Of a stretch of 64,000 bases of DNA, positions 37,801 to 46,492 are shown one piece after another. Numbering within the stretch: position 1 is the stretch's first letter; each line of letters starts with the position of its first letter. Origin of the DNA: Poriferisodalis sp965221945. Its GTDB lineage: Bacteria > Actinomycetota > Acidimicrobiia > Acidimicrobiales > Poriferisodalaceae. The stretch is from the NCBI RefSeq assembly GCF_965221945.1, contig NZ_OZ244925.1, forward strand, positions 1,922,001 through 1,986,000. The letters are read 5' to 3'. The position numbers and the translations under genes were made by a program. Under the pieces are notes generated by a model that did no database searches, had not been told where the DNA came from, and saw nothing but the letters and a program-made list of their open reading frames with translations.

Positions 37801-38111
37801 AACACGAAACCGGCACCCTGCCCAGCTTCGACGCAGACGGTGACGACGAAGTGGCATTCGTCCAATACATCCCGCCAAATAACCGCGCACCGGGACGTGT
37901 CAAAATCAATGACTCGCAGTACTTCGATGACGTGACACCCCAAGTGTGGAAACACCTAATCGGCGTGTATCAGCCCGCCGAGAAATGGCTAGCCGAACGA
38001 GTCGGACGCACCCTGTCCGTGGAAGACATCGAGCACTATCGCAAGATCTGCGGAGCGATCGCGCAATCACAGAACATCGTGGAGAAGATCGACGGGCTGG
38101 ACGCGGACTGA
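34821..38111 (+). CDS. Single-chain restriction-modification enzyme (type ISP / IIG-like nuclease-methyltransferase)
   Basis: A 1096-residue fusion. The N-terminus is a PD-(D/E)xK nuclease: PDFVIQRQGLPVGFVECKD, with Asp62, Glu76 and Lys78. A helical linker (about 170-330) leads into an N6-adenine methyltransferase: GVYYTPKPVVSYIVRSVDRL, SAM motif ILDPAVGTGTFLRET at about 388-400 and catalytic IIGNPPYSGES at about 512-520. The C-terminal ~450 residues would be the target-recognition and ISP C-terminal region. True ISP enzymes such as LlaBIII carry a helicase between nuclease and methyltransferase; none is seen here. It likely methylates and cuts DNA without a partner. Confidence 0.88.
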   Translation: MTDGSARALTNAYVRELNREHATGSATEHSYRPALKTFLETLGGQGVVAVNDPKRVAAGAPDFVIQRQGLPVGFVECKDVGKDLDAEAESDQLTRYRTGLDNLILTDYLEFRWYVNGVLQMQGEICKQLPAPRRLSSSRVDEVTNILSRFLRHVSQAIVSPDLLAERLANKAALLRDSMKDLPDFPVEVGIEADEEAEEAVDEISPLTPLQEHYKSYRAVLLPNLSPDEYADLQAQTVAYGLFAARCLDPDAPSFSRTTAVFADTTPFLKQVFNLVAGPEADERLLWVIDDIADMLACADIRQIRTDLGVRDDILDPIIHFYEDFLAAYDPDLRELRGVYYTPKPVVSYIVRSVDRLLRDRFGLSDGLADRATIENGDSPDETEPKVTILDPAVGTGTFLRETISHIRNDLRAQGMGGAWSRYVEDHLLPRLHGFELLIAPYVICHLNLSMELGGPNGQFQTSNDQRLNVFLTNTLEKTATTGQQTAFASVIVQEARQADAVKQSRPVMVIIGNPPYSGESANQGDWIVNLLRGKEDKSSGNYFSVDGEPLGERNTKWLLDDYVKFIRFGQWRIEKTGEGILSFVTNHRYLDASLFRGMRRSLMTTFDEIRVLDLHGSVIRGDISLDGSPDENVFDIRQGVAIVFLVKYPESREEECTVYHADLYGPRSSRSPKGKYEWLLDNDISSTPWQEIEPSAPQYLFVPFDSALVQEYEQGWSLPEIFRVKSTSIVTANDKIAIQFSAAEMRDVGEKIRDDEVEFLESEFETLDASKQWDVGDARDDLEQHDDVSKNVRPILYRVFDQRYTIFTGRSGGFVHRPRSKVMQNLTDKDSGNLALISCRQQSQRTEWNHVWVSRTIVESCAISNKTSEINYTFPLYIVSNAHESQMDNSAQGQMQMAADNRVANIDSDYAEALSAALNLDYLPVGNGDMSDTFGPEDILGYIYAVLHTSNYRGRYADLLARDHPRIPSPHNLELFTAMSALGRELIAAHLMEHETGTLPSFDADGDDEVAFVQYIPPNNRAPGRVKINDSQYFDDVTPQVWKHLIGVYQPAEKWLAERVGRTLSVEDIEHYRKICGAIAQSQNIVEKIDGLDAD

Positions 38112-38344
38112 TCCACGCGCTCAGCCCCGGCGGCATAAGACCATTTGCGTCCTGAGCGCATGCGCAGAGCTGAACGGCCGAGTCGATACGCCAACTATCT
38201 ATGACCCGATCAAATCAGTATTAGCGGAGGCAACTTCAAATTCGGCGGGACTAAGGTCAGTAGGTCGCGACTGATTCTCGGACACGTCGGAGCCTCCTCG
38301 GGCAAACTTGCGTCAGCATAGAGAACGAATGAAGCCGCTGCGGT

Positions 38345-38725
38345 TCAGCTCCTCACCACTGTCATCCACCGGACCGTCTCGCACCGCGGACAACCTGCTC
38401 CGATCTCGATCGGGAACGTTTCGCATGTCATGCACACGCCGGTATAGGTGCGATCGCCGACGCGGCCTTCGGCGGGATGCTCAATCGGCTGGTCCCGATA
38501 GCGCAGCCGCAGAGCAATCGCTTCGACCTCATCGATAATGTGCGCTGGACCTGGTGAGACATCGTGGTCCCGCCGTTTGCGCAGACCGATGACCACCGTA
38601 TCGAGCGCGGAGGCTAGGTCCGTGAGCTGCTCCGCAGGGAGCCGATCGAGTGTCTCCTGCAACACCAGTCGTGTCGCCAGAAGTTGTCCACGAGTGCGAT
38701 CGAAATCGCCGCTGAGAGCGTCCAC
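38345..38725 (-). CDS. Hypothetical protein with a C-terminal four-cysteine zinc ribbon
   Basis: A 126-residue protein with no recognised family. The first 70 residues look helical (RTRGQLLATRLVLQETLDRL). The C-terminus holds CMTCETFPIEIGAGCPRCE, two CxxC pairs that should bind zinc. It lies between the restriction-modification gene and other small hypothetical genes, on the opposite strand. The start is not certain. Confidence 0.55.
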   Translation of the reverse strand: MDALSGDFDRTRGQLLATRLVLQETLDRLPAEQLTDLASALDTVVIGLRKRRDHDVSPGPAHIIDEVEAIALRLRYRDQPIEHPAEGRVGDRTYTGVCMTCETFPIEIGAGCPRCETVRWMTVVRS

Positions 38726-38784
38726 GGCGGGGACCGTAGCGAGCCGGAATCACGCAGCACGAATGAATTTCGGTGTGCACGAGG

Positions 38785-39317
38785 TCACTGTGTTTCGATG
38801 ACCTGCCCGTCGGTGGTGATGTTGTGCAGGCGAACCGCGAACATGTCGCGCATGATCATGTGGATGACATCCTCGGCACGGGCGTTGATCTCGGCGCTCA
38901 GTGGCGGCAGCGGATGCAGTCTGAAGCTCACGCCGCGGACAGAATGCCTACACGCTGGGTACCCGGGGTTCCGCGGCGTCGTGGTGAATGCGCCAGGTGG
39001 GAACGGAAGTTCGAACGATTCTTCGTCGGGGCTCGTTCTGTAGGCTTCCGCTGCGAGTTCGATGAGCGTTTGCGGTGCTTCGCTCGGCTTGACGACCAGC
39101 ACCGAGTCCGGCACCGACATGCGCTCCTCGGACCTGCCGTCGTAATCTGCCGGGTTTGGCTCCGCTCGGCGGAATCGCACGTCGGTGAGATCGAATCCCA
39201 GGTCCAAGATGACTTCGACACGGATGTCGGTGATGCTGTCGCCGCAGTCCTCATCAGTGGGTTTGCGCAGGTCTGGTAATCAAGATCGTCCGCATCAGGA
39301 ACACCATCTGAGGGCAT
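38785..39317 (-). CDS. Hypothetical protein, probably frameshifted near its 5' end
   Basis: The main frame (stop at 38785) runs through DSVLVVKPSEAPQTLIELAA and SEINARAEDVIHMIMRDMF and stays coding-like up to a stop at about 39276, with only a TTG at 39207 to start from. The adjacent frame has an ATG at 39317 and reads MPSDGVPDADDLDYQT. Joined near 39270 they would give one protein of about 175 residues. So either the gene is frameshifted or the short TTG form (140 residues) is real. No family recognised. Confidence 0.45.
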
Positions 39318-40225
39318 GTCCGACGTTCAGCCTTCTTGATTGCGGATCAACATGACGAGCCCCGAGGCAGCGTGGGTGGCGTTGCGTAGGCGAACCGCGT
39401 TCATGCCGGTTCCGACCCCCAGGTGAGTATGTACTTGTGCCATCCGTGCTGGTCGTAGCGGTAGACCGGAACACGGTGACCGTGGACCTCCTCGAAGTCA
39501 TGTCTGCCTGATGACGTGATCCATACGGCGTCAAGTCCCTGCAGATCGATGCTGACGGTCACCCGCTCATGTTCCAATATTCCGCGGGTCGCGGCCGACG
39601 CGCCGGGATTGCGCCCGATGCCTGGTGGTAGCCACACGAACAGGTGGGCTTGGCCGGCTCCGTTGGACTTGGCAGCGAGCAACTTCTTGAGATTCGGTTC
39701 GACGTGTGCTCCTGCGGCTCGTGCGATGTCATTGGGGTTGAAGGAGAACGGTTCGAGGTAGGGCGGTTGGAGCCAGATTTCGCCGCCGTCGCCCAACTCG
39801 ACGGCTTTGACAGCCACGATGTTCAGATCGCGCAGTCGTCGACGCAGCGGATGTTCCGCGCTGCTGCCCGAACCCGGTCGCACGAAACCCACCTCTTCAA
39901 ACAGTTCATCTCGTTCCACCTGAAGCAAGATCTCCTCAAGTTCGTCCTCGATTTGGTCGAGCAATGGTCGGACTGACTTGTGATCCGCCCACCGCTCGAC
40001 TGGTACGTTGATGTCAACCTGCCAATAGAGCCGCAACGAGTCCGCCATGATCGGATTCCGGTGCCCCAGCTCGCTTGCGAACGCTGCCCTGTTGCCCGCT
40101 GTGTGCGAGGTCACCTCTACAGCGATCCTGGACGTGTCTGGCATGACAAGTTCCAGGTCGTGCACGCCAGTCGCACCCCGGACGTCCTTGGGCACCCAGC
40201 GCTCTGCCCGCAGAATCGCCTTTAG

Positions 40226-41906
40226 CCCTGATTATTCACGAGAATGCTGTTGATCGTATTTTCGGTGTGGGTTGCGCCCGGTTTGGTGGTGTGGGGCTGT
40301 CGGGGTGTCGGCGGGAGCGTCTCAGAGGGGTCGATGGCCTTGGTGTTGGTGCTCGGGCGGGTGTCGGGTGGGTGTGGGGGCGTGGCGGGGCTGTCCCGCC
40401 GGGGCAGGCGTCGAGCAGAGCAGGTCGGCTGGGGAGTCAGCGGGGGTGGGCGATGGCGAGGAGTGCTTTGGCGCCGGGGTGCTGTTGGGGCAGCCGCAAG
40501 AGGGCGCGCCGTGCGCTGTGGCACACCAGGGCGGGCAGGTGCCATAGCTGCCAGCGGAGCCGTTTGGGGGCTGCTCGGCGCAGCGCGCCGGTGAGGCATG
40601 CGTTCTGGAACCAGCCCACGAGCGCGAGACCGATCATGGACATGGCGGCCCAGGCGCTGTTCGCGTGCCAGTCTGTGAACGGCATGCGCGTCAGGCCGCT
40701 GTCTTTGAGCCGGCGTACGGCGTTCTCGACGTCGGCGTGTGAGCGCATCAGCTGGTCCAGTTGCACGGCGCTGCGGGGCTGGTCGGTGAGGAATCCCCAG
40801 TAGCGGAAGTTGTCGCTGGGGAACAGGGTGCGCTGCGCTCCGGGGTGGCGCGGCTCGCGGCGCACCACCAGCCGTGTGCGCTGCGGCCACCCCGACAGGT
40901 CCGCGAGGTCGGTGAGGTCCGCGACCTGAGCGGCGCGTCGCTTGCGCTGGCCGGGCCGCTTCGGGGCGTTGTGCCAGCGGTCCGGGTCGCCCAGCCCGGC
41001 GCGGATGGCTGCTTCTATGCCGCGATTCGACCGCGCCGACACCGCGTAGCCGATGTTGCGGTCACGCAGCTTCGCGGCGAGTGCGGGCGAGCATCCCGCA
41101 GCGTCGACGCGCACCACCAGCGCACGCCCCACGAGACTGTCGTCGTCGCCTTCGCGGTGGCCTGCGGCGTCGGGCTCGGGCAGCGTCGCCACCGCGGCGT
41201 CGATCACTTCGAGGTGATCGGCGATGTCGTTCGCTGCGGCGTTGCCGGGCCGCTGCTTTATCCACAGCGGCTCCCCGTCCGCGGTGGAGCACACCATCGG
41301 ATGGAACCCGAACCCGCCCTTGTAATGGGGCGCAGCGCCCGCCTTGTTCTCCGAGTGGACCTCCAACAATGTCGAGTCGACATCGACCACCAGCGGGCCG
41401 CTGCGGTCACGGTCGGCCCACAACCGCTCGCGCACCACTGCGGCCGCGCCCAACAGCGCCGCCGGGCCGCTCGCGCCCAGGCCCGTGATCGTGCGGTACA
41501 GCGTCGAGTCCGACGCCACGTCGCCGAACAGCTCCCGCTGAGCGCGCAGATACTCGATATCGGTGCACGCCTCACCGCCGGCGGCCAGCATCAACAATCC
41601 ATGGACCAGCACCTCGCCACGGTCATGAACCGGGGCCCGCTCGCCCCGTGGGGGCACCGCGGCCGACAGCGCCTCGGTCAGCCCGACACGGTCCGCGAAA
41701 CCGCCCAAAGCGAACAGCCCCGCACCCCACACCACCCGGTCCCCGCCGCCTGCCAGACACGCGTTTGTGACACTGCTAGGTTTCACCTCGGAGATGCCCC
41801 CCTGAAACTGCGGATGCTTTCATTGCAGATATGCATCGTTGCAGGTCAGAGGGGCTTTTCCGCGGACCCGGACAAACCACTCCGCCCGGCTCGTGAATAA
41901 TCAGGG
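40226..41906 (-). mobile_element. IS1380-family insertion sequence, complete
   Basis: The element is 1681 bp long, bounded by perfect 17-bp terminal inverted repeats CCCTGATTATTCACGAG (40226-40242) and its complement (41890-41906). It is flanked on both sides by a 4-bp target duplication TTAG (40222-40225 and 41907-41910). It carries one intact transposase gene on the minus strand. Perfect ends, target duplication and a cleanly restorable host gene all point to a recent insertion. Confidence 0.95.
40437..41786 (-). CDS. IS1380-family DDE transposase
   Basis: A 449-residue transposase inside the insertion sequence. The family signature PLVVDVDSTLLEVHSENKAG, followed by HYKGGFGFHPMVC, carries the first catalytic Asp. 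A second acidic site lies in VVRVDAAGCSPALAAKL and the Glu-bearing helix in DVENAVRRLKDSGLTRMP. The frame is intact from ATG 41786 to the stop, so the element may be active. A 379-residue frame on the other strand is a GC-rich shadow. Confidence 0.93.
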   Translation of the reverse strand: MKPSSVTNACLAGGGDRVVWGAGLFALGGFADRVGLTEALSAAVPPRGERAPVHDRGEVLVHGLLMLAAGGEACTDIEYLRAQRELFGDVASDSTLYRTITGLGASGPAALLGAAAVVRERLWADRDRSGPLVVDVDSTLLEVHSENKAGAAPHYKGGFGFHPMVCSTADGEPLWIKQRPGNAAANDIADHLEVIDAAVATLPEPDAAGHREGDDDSLVGRALVVRVDAAGCSPALAAKLRDRNIGYAVSARSNRGIEAAIRAGLGDPDRWHNAPKRPGQRKRRAAQVADLTDLADLSGWPQRTRLVVRREPRHPGAQRTLFPSDNFRYWGFLTDQPRSAVQLDQLMRSHADVENAVRRLKDSGLTRMPFTDWHANSAWAAMSMIGLALVGWFQNACLTGALRRAAPKRLRWQLWHLPALVCHSARRALLRLPQQHPGAKALLAIAHPR

Positions 41907-42087
41907 TTAGCAGTTCACCGGCTTGCTGCTCGTCGTCGTCAAGTTCGCCCTTGCTCACGATCTCGTCCACCAGTGCCAGGTACTCGGGGTCGCTCAGCAG
42001 GCCTTCACTGAGGCTTGTCGGTCGAGTCATGCCCGAAGTTCATCACCCAGAAGGCATGCCAGCGCGGCAAGCGGCAGCAGGATGCTG

Positions 42088-42867
42088 CTACTGCCGCGTG
42101 AGATCGCGGAGCATTCGTTCGACGCGGCGGCGGTAGTTCTCGACTGCTTCGCGGTGAGCTTCGGCGCTCTCAGTATCTGTGCCGCTGGCGATTGGACCTC
42201 CCGCCGCCCAGTACAGGTCAGGCTCGAAGCCGTCGCCGATCGACTGATTGCATCCGCGGCACAGGGTGATGAGGTTTGGGTCGGCTGTGGGTCCGCCTTT
42301 GCTGAACGGGCGGATGTGGTGGGCTTCGAGCCTGGTCCGCGCGTCGTCGGCTTGCGGTGCGCCGCAGCGTTGGCATCGGTGTCCGTCGCGTTCGAAGATG
42401 CGCCGCTTCTGTTTCCGCCTGGACCGCACCATCGAGTCCGGAGCGTCAGGGTGGTAACGCATGAAGCCAACGGCTCCTTTGGACATGCACAGATGCGGCT
42501 TCACCAGGTCGGCGAAGTGCCCGCGTGCGATGCCCTCGGCGATGAGCGCATGTCCGCCGAGGAGGACGAACACGCGGAGTTGCGCCACATCGTTCACGAC
42601 GATCCAGTCATGACCGACGTCTTCCCACATTCTGGTCATCTTGTCGGGGTACACCTGAGACGCCTCGCGCAGTTCGATGCCTTCGCCGGGTCCGACTCCT
42701 TCCGGGAAACCGGCGAAATGAGATTGAACCGACCGCTCCAACCTGCCGTGGCTATCGCGCAGAGTCAGGGCGAAGTAGGTGACTTCTGGACGTATCTGCT
42801 TAAGGCTGCGCTGGAGTCCGCGGATGCGCTCAGCCTGATCCTCGCTGCCGGGCGTAGTGACGGTCAC
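42088..42867 (-). CDS. HNH endonuclease family protein
   Basis: A 259-residue protein with a C-terminal HNH nuclease: CQRCGAPQADDARTR, LEAHHIRPFSKGG, then NLITLCRGCNQSIG, that is two CxxC pairs around the HH core. The N-terminal 150 residues are not a domain I know (EVTYFALTLRDSHGRLE, WIVVNDVAQLRVFVLLGGHA). It sits upstream of the interrupted gene on the same strand. In this setting a restriction or other DNA-targeting role is plausible. Confidence 0.8.
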   Translation of the reverse strand: MTVTTPGSEDQAERIRGLQRSLKQIRPEVTYFALTLRDSHGRLERSVQSHFAGFPEGVGPGEGIELREASQVYPDKMTRMWEDVGHDWIVVNDVAQLRVFVLLGGHALIAEGIARGHFADLVKPHLCMSKGAVGFMRYHPDAPDSMVRSRRKQKRRIFERDGHRCQRCGAPQADDARTRLEAHHIRPFSKGGPTADPNLITLCRGCNQSIGDGFEPDLYWAAGGPIASGTDTESAEAHREAVENYRRRVERMLRDLTRQ

Positions 42868-43047
42868 AGAACCACCATACGGAACGCCGCGGGCTCACCC
42901 ACAGCAGCTCTTGCAGCGGGCAGCGAGTCTTCTGGACGGCGCGCCAGTGTGGGTCACCGAATTGGGCGGCGGCGGGATGCTCAATCGGCTGATCCGGGGC
43001 GTGGAGTCTCAGTCGTGGCTCTCGTCAGCGAGGATCATTCGAACCCG

Positions 43048-43272
43048 TCACCGATTGGGTTCATCCTGTTCAACCAGCCTCAGCGCTGTGAGCGGGTGCG
43101 TACTGGGACTTCTTTCGCGCTCATGCCAAAGAATACACGCCATCGGACCTCGAAATCCGCCAAGCACATCAACCGTCTGAGTGACGCCGGTTCGGGACGG
43201 ATCGGCTATCAGGGCGACGACCTGCCCGGGATCGAGCAGCCGCGAATCCATGGATGACCAATCGAAAGGCAT
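43048..43272 (-). CDS. Small hypothetical protein
   Basis: A 74-residue frame starting MPFDWSSMDSRLLDPGQVVA, with a very good ribosome binding site AAAGGAGGG five bases before ATG 43272, which is why I prefer it to the longer frame to 43332. It ends LRLVEQDEPNR. No family is recognised. Apart from this gene, the gap 42868-43662 shows nothing I can support. Confidence 0.5.
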   Translation of the reverse strand: MPFDWSSMDSRLLDPGQVVALIADPSRTGVTQTVDVLGGFRGPMACILWHERERSPSTHPLTALRLVEQDEPNR

Positions 43273-43662
43273 CGTGTCCCTCCTTTGTTGTTCCCTGGTG
43301 ATCCCCGCCCGGGCGAGCAGCTCGGCTAGCACTCAGGTTTCGCGCTATGTGGCGTACGCAATGCCTTTGGGTTGCCCGTAGCCGGTGCATCGGCCCGGAC
43401 TGTGCTTCCCACCCGGGCACACCTGCCTCACACAGCTATACCTGCCGAGGGCAAGCTGAGCCACGCGCGACTGTGATGTTGTACTGCCAGCCGCTGAAGA
43501 CGTCGTACGGGATCACGTATGCGAAGCTTTCGGCAAGGACACCCCGGAAAACAGAACTGGTGGTGAAACCCGCATCCCTACCTTCACGCGACAGGAACGC
43601 TTTACTATTCACTCGTGAGGAGCCATGGTCCAAGCCGAGATCGAGCAACTGATGGTTCCCTG

Positions 43663-46161
43663 CTACGACTGGTCGTATGTTGCGGCAGCTAGTGCGCGTT
43701 GACGCGGGTCGTACTTAAGCTTCAGAACCGAGCAGATCGCTTGTTCAACATGGCTCTTGCTGCGATGTGTGTTCAGATAGTGCTGTGTGCGAAGTGACGC
43801 CACTCGTCCGACGAAATCATACAGCCTGTCCTTGACCAGTCTCGCCAACTTGTCACGAATGCCCATTGTCAATGACTCCGAGTTGTCCAGGTCGCAGAAA
43901 TAGCCGAAGATCTGGTACGCAAGCGTTCCATTCTCTCTTACAACTCGCTCCACTGCTTCGTGGATGCTAGGCACATTCGCGGCATGTACTGCCTGCTCAA
44001 TGTGATACAAGGTCCACAGGAAAGAGATGGCTCTAAGCCCTTGATGGATCTCATCAAGGTCGGCATCAGGACGTTCAGCCTTGAGGACGCCAGCGAACTT
44101 GTGGATTTCGTCTTCGCTACTCAACAAACTATTAACGAGGCGAAATGAGCTGTCTGCAATAGTCTCGACGATCTCTTCAATCTGCCGTTTAGTCAGATTG
44201 CCGTACTGGTTTCGAAGCACTTGTCCCAGGATCTTGTTGTTCTTGAGGACGCGCAGCATTTTGCCACCGAGCACATCGCCGCTGAGGTCCGGGTCTTCGG
44301 AGTCGCTGCCATCTAGTTCACTTTCAAGTTCGTCTACTTGATCACGCGCCTTCGCTCGTTCCTTCTCGACAGAATCCTGTGAGCGAACGCTTTCGGGCAA
44401 CTCTCTGACGATGCTCGCGAACCTCGACGTTTCGTCATCGTTCAACGTGGCGATGGGCACGTCACTCAACTCGATCATCGTCCTGATGAGGATCTCTTCG
44501 ATGATCTTCGCATCGGTTGCGTGATGAATCGAGAACAGCAGCGTTAGGTAGTTGCTTTGAACGAAGCTGTCGTCACACAGACTTTCCAGATGGTTCCCTG
44601 CGAAGTCGGGATCTGTCGCGACGACCTTGCCGAGAAAGTAATAGTACATGTACGAGGACCTGAATCTCCCATCCTTCGTGATGATGCCGAATCGTTCGTG
44701 CGTGAGGCGATTCAACAACGAGTTCGGCGTAAAGTGATCTTCTTGATACCGGTGTTTGAAGGCTTCGAAATCGAATTCGCCCTCTGGCGATCCGTGATCC
44801 TTCAGAAACGTTTCCTTGGCAAGTTGCGATGCGAAGTTGAAGGCTGCGTTGAGGGATTCATCAGCTTCGGAGATGCCCGCGTTACGCAGACTAGCGACGA
44901 TGAATATGTAGTAGCAGTGTCCATATGAGGTGATGTTCATCGAGTCCCTCATGAGCGTGTCATATGTCTGAAGTATTGCAAGCACGAAGAACGGATACCG
45001 CGGGACAATCTTGTTGGTGATGATCACCGAGTTGACGCGATCCTCTGCTTGATCAACAAATTCGTCCGTGAGTGGAGCTTCCCGCTCAAATGTGGCGAGA
45101 CGTTTCCGTATCAGCCGTTCCTGCTGGCGACGCGTCAACTGCTCGATCTTGAACTTGCGGTATCGCGCAAGGCGGATTTCGTCCATGAAGAACGCTTGGT
45201 AGGTGTCAGTAGCGGTGAGCAGAACAATCCGCTCAAAAAAACCTGTGCAAGCATCGATGAACTCCAACGTCCGTGGGTCTTCGGACACATTGTCGACGAT
45301 CAATGTCTTGTCTCCTAGGCCTTGCCAGATAGCATAGTCGCCGTTGAATTGCTCGGCATAGCACGTTTGGAGCTGACGCTCGTTGAATCTTCCGATCGTT
45401 GAGTCGAGATCAACGAAGAGCACTCGTTGTTCAGCACGGGCCAATGTAAGAAAGAGATGCTTGGCGAGCGCAGTCTTGCCCGACTTGTCCTGCCCGTGGA
45501 TGATGCAGTTTCCTTGTTGAAGCAGAGCATTCGCATCAGCAAGTTGAAGCTGTCCTAAGTCATCGTCCCCGGTGTCGTCGTGTTGCGCTGTCAAACGAGG
45601 GAACACAAAGATGTCGTTGAGTTGTATCGGACGTGCTGTTGGAATGTCAGCGCTGTCGAAGTTCCTGAGAAATCCAGGCTTGGGAGTGTGGGTGGCCCGT
45701 AGCTCGGTTACGACTGTCTTGATTCCACGATAGACCTCTTGCCACGCTATGTCCGGATCGTTGTAGGTTGAAACTGCTTGTCCGTCCTCGGGCAGCGCCT
45801 TGCGGTCATCTGTGTCGAGGAAATCAATCCATGGGCACTCTCGAATCACTATCGGAATCCGGAAGACCGGACGCTCACCGGACGCCAACTTCTTGGCGGT
45901 ATCCCATTCCTCAATGCATGCGTTTGACGCGAAGAAATCATTGCTGAGCAGGAAGACAATGATGTCAGCTTGGGAGAGCTTGTTCTGAATCTGTTCATTG
46001 ATGCTCTGTCCTGGCAGTATCTCGGCATCAGACCAACCTTGCAGTGCTCCTTCGCGTTCTAAGACACGAAGAACTTTCTCCATCTCGTCCTTGTATTCTC
46101 GATCTGTATGACTGTACGAATAGAAGAGGCGGACATTCAGTGGTTCCGGGGTATATGGCAC
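43663..46161 (-). CDS. TIR domain STAND-type NTPase (candidate antiphage protein)
   Basis: An 832-residue protein. Residues 1-150 form a TIR domain: VRLFYSYSHTDREYKDEME, GWSDAEILPGQ, ADIIVFLLSNDFF, then ACIEEWDTA with the Glu pair in the position of the NADase catalytic Glu. Residues 215-400 are a P-loop NTPase: IIHGQDKSGKTALAKHLF (Walker A, 223-230) and TLIVDNVSED (Walker B). The last ~430 residues are helical with no repeats I recognise and would be the sensor. The plan, effector-NTPase-sensor, is that of NLR-like antiphage proteins. GTG 46161 follows AGGAG. The codon use is AT-richer than the core genes. Confidence 0.85.
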   Translation of the reverse strand: MPYTPEPLNVRLFYSYSHTDREYKDEMEKVLRVLEREGALQGWSDAEILPGQSINEQIQNKLSQADIIVFLLSNDFFASNACIEEWDTAKKLASGERPVFRIPIVIRECPWIDFLDTDDRKALPEDGQAVSTYNDPDIAWQEVYRGIKTVVTELRATHTPKPGFLRNFDSADIPTARPIQLNDIFVFPRLTAQHDDTGDDDLGQLQLADANALLQQGNCIIHGQDKSGKTALAKHLFLTLARAEQRVLFVDLDSTIGRFNERQLQTCYAEQFNGDYAIWQGLGDKTLIVDNVSEDPRTLEFIDACTGFFERIVLLTATDTYQAFFMDEIRLARYRKFKIEQLTRRQQERLIRKRLATFEREAPLTDEFVDQAEDRVNSVIITNKIVPRYPFFVLAILQTYDTLMRDSMNITSYGHCYYIFIVASLRNAGISEADESLNAAFNFASQLAKETFLKDHGSPEGEFDFEAFKHRYQEDHFTPNSLLNRLTHERFGIITKDGRFRSSYMYYYFLGKVVATDPDFAGNHLESLCDDSFVQSNYLTLLFSIHHATDAKIIEEILIRTMIELSDVPIATLNDDETSRFASIVRELPESVRSQDSVEKERAKARDQVDELESELDGSDSEDPDLSGDVLGGKMLRVLKNNKILGQVLRNQYGNLTKRQIEEIVETIADSSFRLVNSLLSSEDEIHKFAGVLKAERPDADLDEIHQGLRAISFLWTLYHIEQAVHAANVPSIHEAVERVVRENGTLAYQIFGYFCDLDNSESLTMGIRDKLARLVKDRLYDFVGRVASLRTQHYLNTHRSKSHVEQAICSVLKLKYDPRQRALAAATYDQS

Positions 46162-46492
46162 TGTTGCTCCTGGGTGTTCGATGCACTTGCAGTGATGCGC
46201 ACTCGTTGACGGGGTTCAAGGTTGACCGTGGATCTGCGACAGTAGCCGCAACGTGCCTCGCCAAGGGTGGATGTTTGCGTCGCGGCTCTGTGTCACATCA
46301 CCCAAGTCAAGACGACTCCGCTGGCAGTACTGACACGAGGCCAGCGTCTGCCGACAGTTCATGGGAGAACGCAGATCTCGAAGTTGGCGTGTCCACGGCC
46401 GGAGGCTGGGAATCGCACGCCTTGAGGCGAGCACAACAGTTCAGCCTTAACCCCTTGCTTGTCTGCACCGCCTTAATCGAAGATCCGATGTC
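46162..46492. other. Divergent intergenic region between the TIR-STAND and PP2C genes
   Basis: About 330 bp between two divergent starts. Reading frames here are short and overlap on both strands, with no ribosome binding sites. The region presumably holds both promoters; I could not define a -10/-35 pair or an operator. Confidence 0.35.

Larger units (their letters stand above)
39401..42030 (-). pseudogene. Hypothetical gene interrupted by the IS1380-family element
   Basis: The 5' part (42030-41907) reads MTRPTSLSEGLLSDPEYLAL to EQQAGELL, and the 3' part (40225-39401) starts LKAILRAERWVPKDVRGATG. Removing the element (40226-41906) and one copy of the 4-bp duplication TTAG joins them in frame as GELLKAILRAERW, giving a 314-residue protein. 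It is not a family I know; TSRIAVEVTSHTA resembles the core of a nuclease-like fold (an E.V.K/T strand), which would be inference. An ATG-like start at 40195 could still express the 264-residue 3' part. Confidence 0.85.

Noticed and set aside
40761..41900. 379-residue plus-strand frame inside the IS1380-family element
   Set aside because: Antisense to the intact transposase; no ribosome binding site or domain seen.
43347..43652. 101-residue plus-strand frame between the small CDS and the TIR-STAND gene
   Set aside because: No ribosome binding site, composition not coding-like, and no domain; left unannotated.
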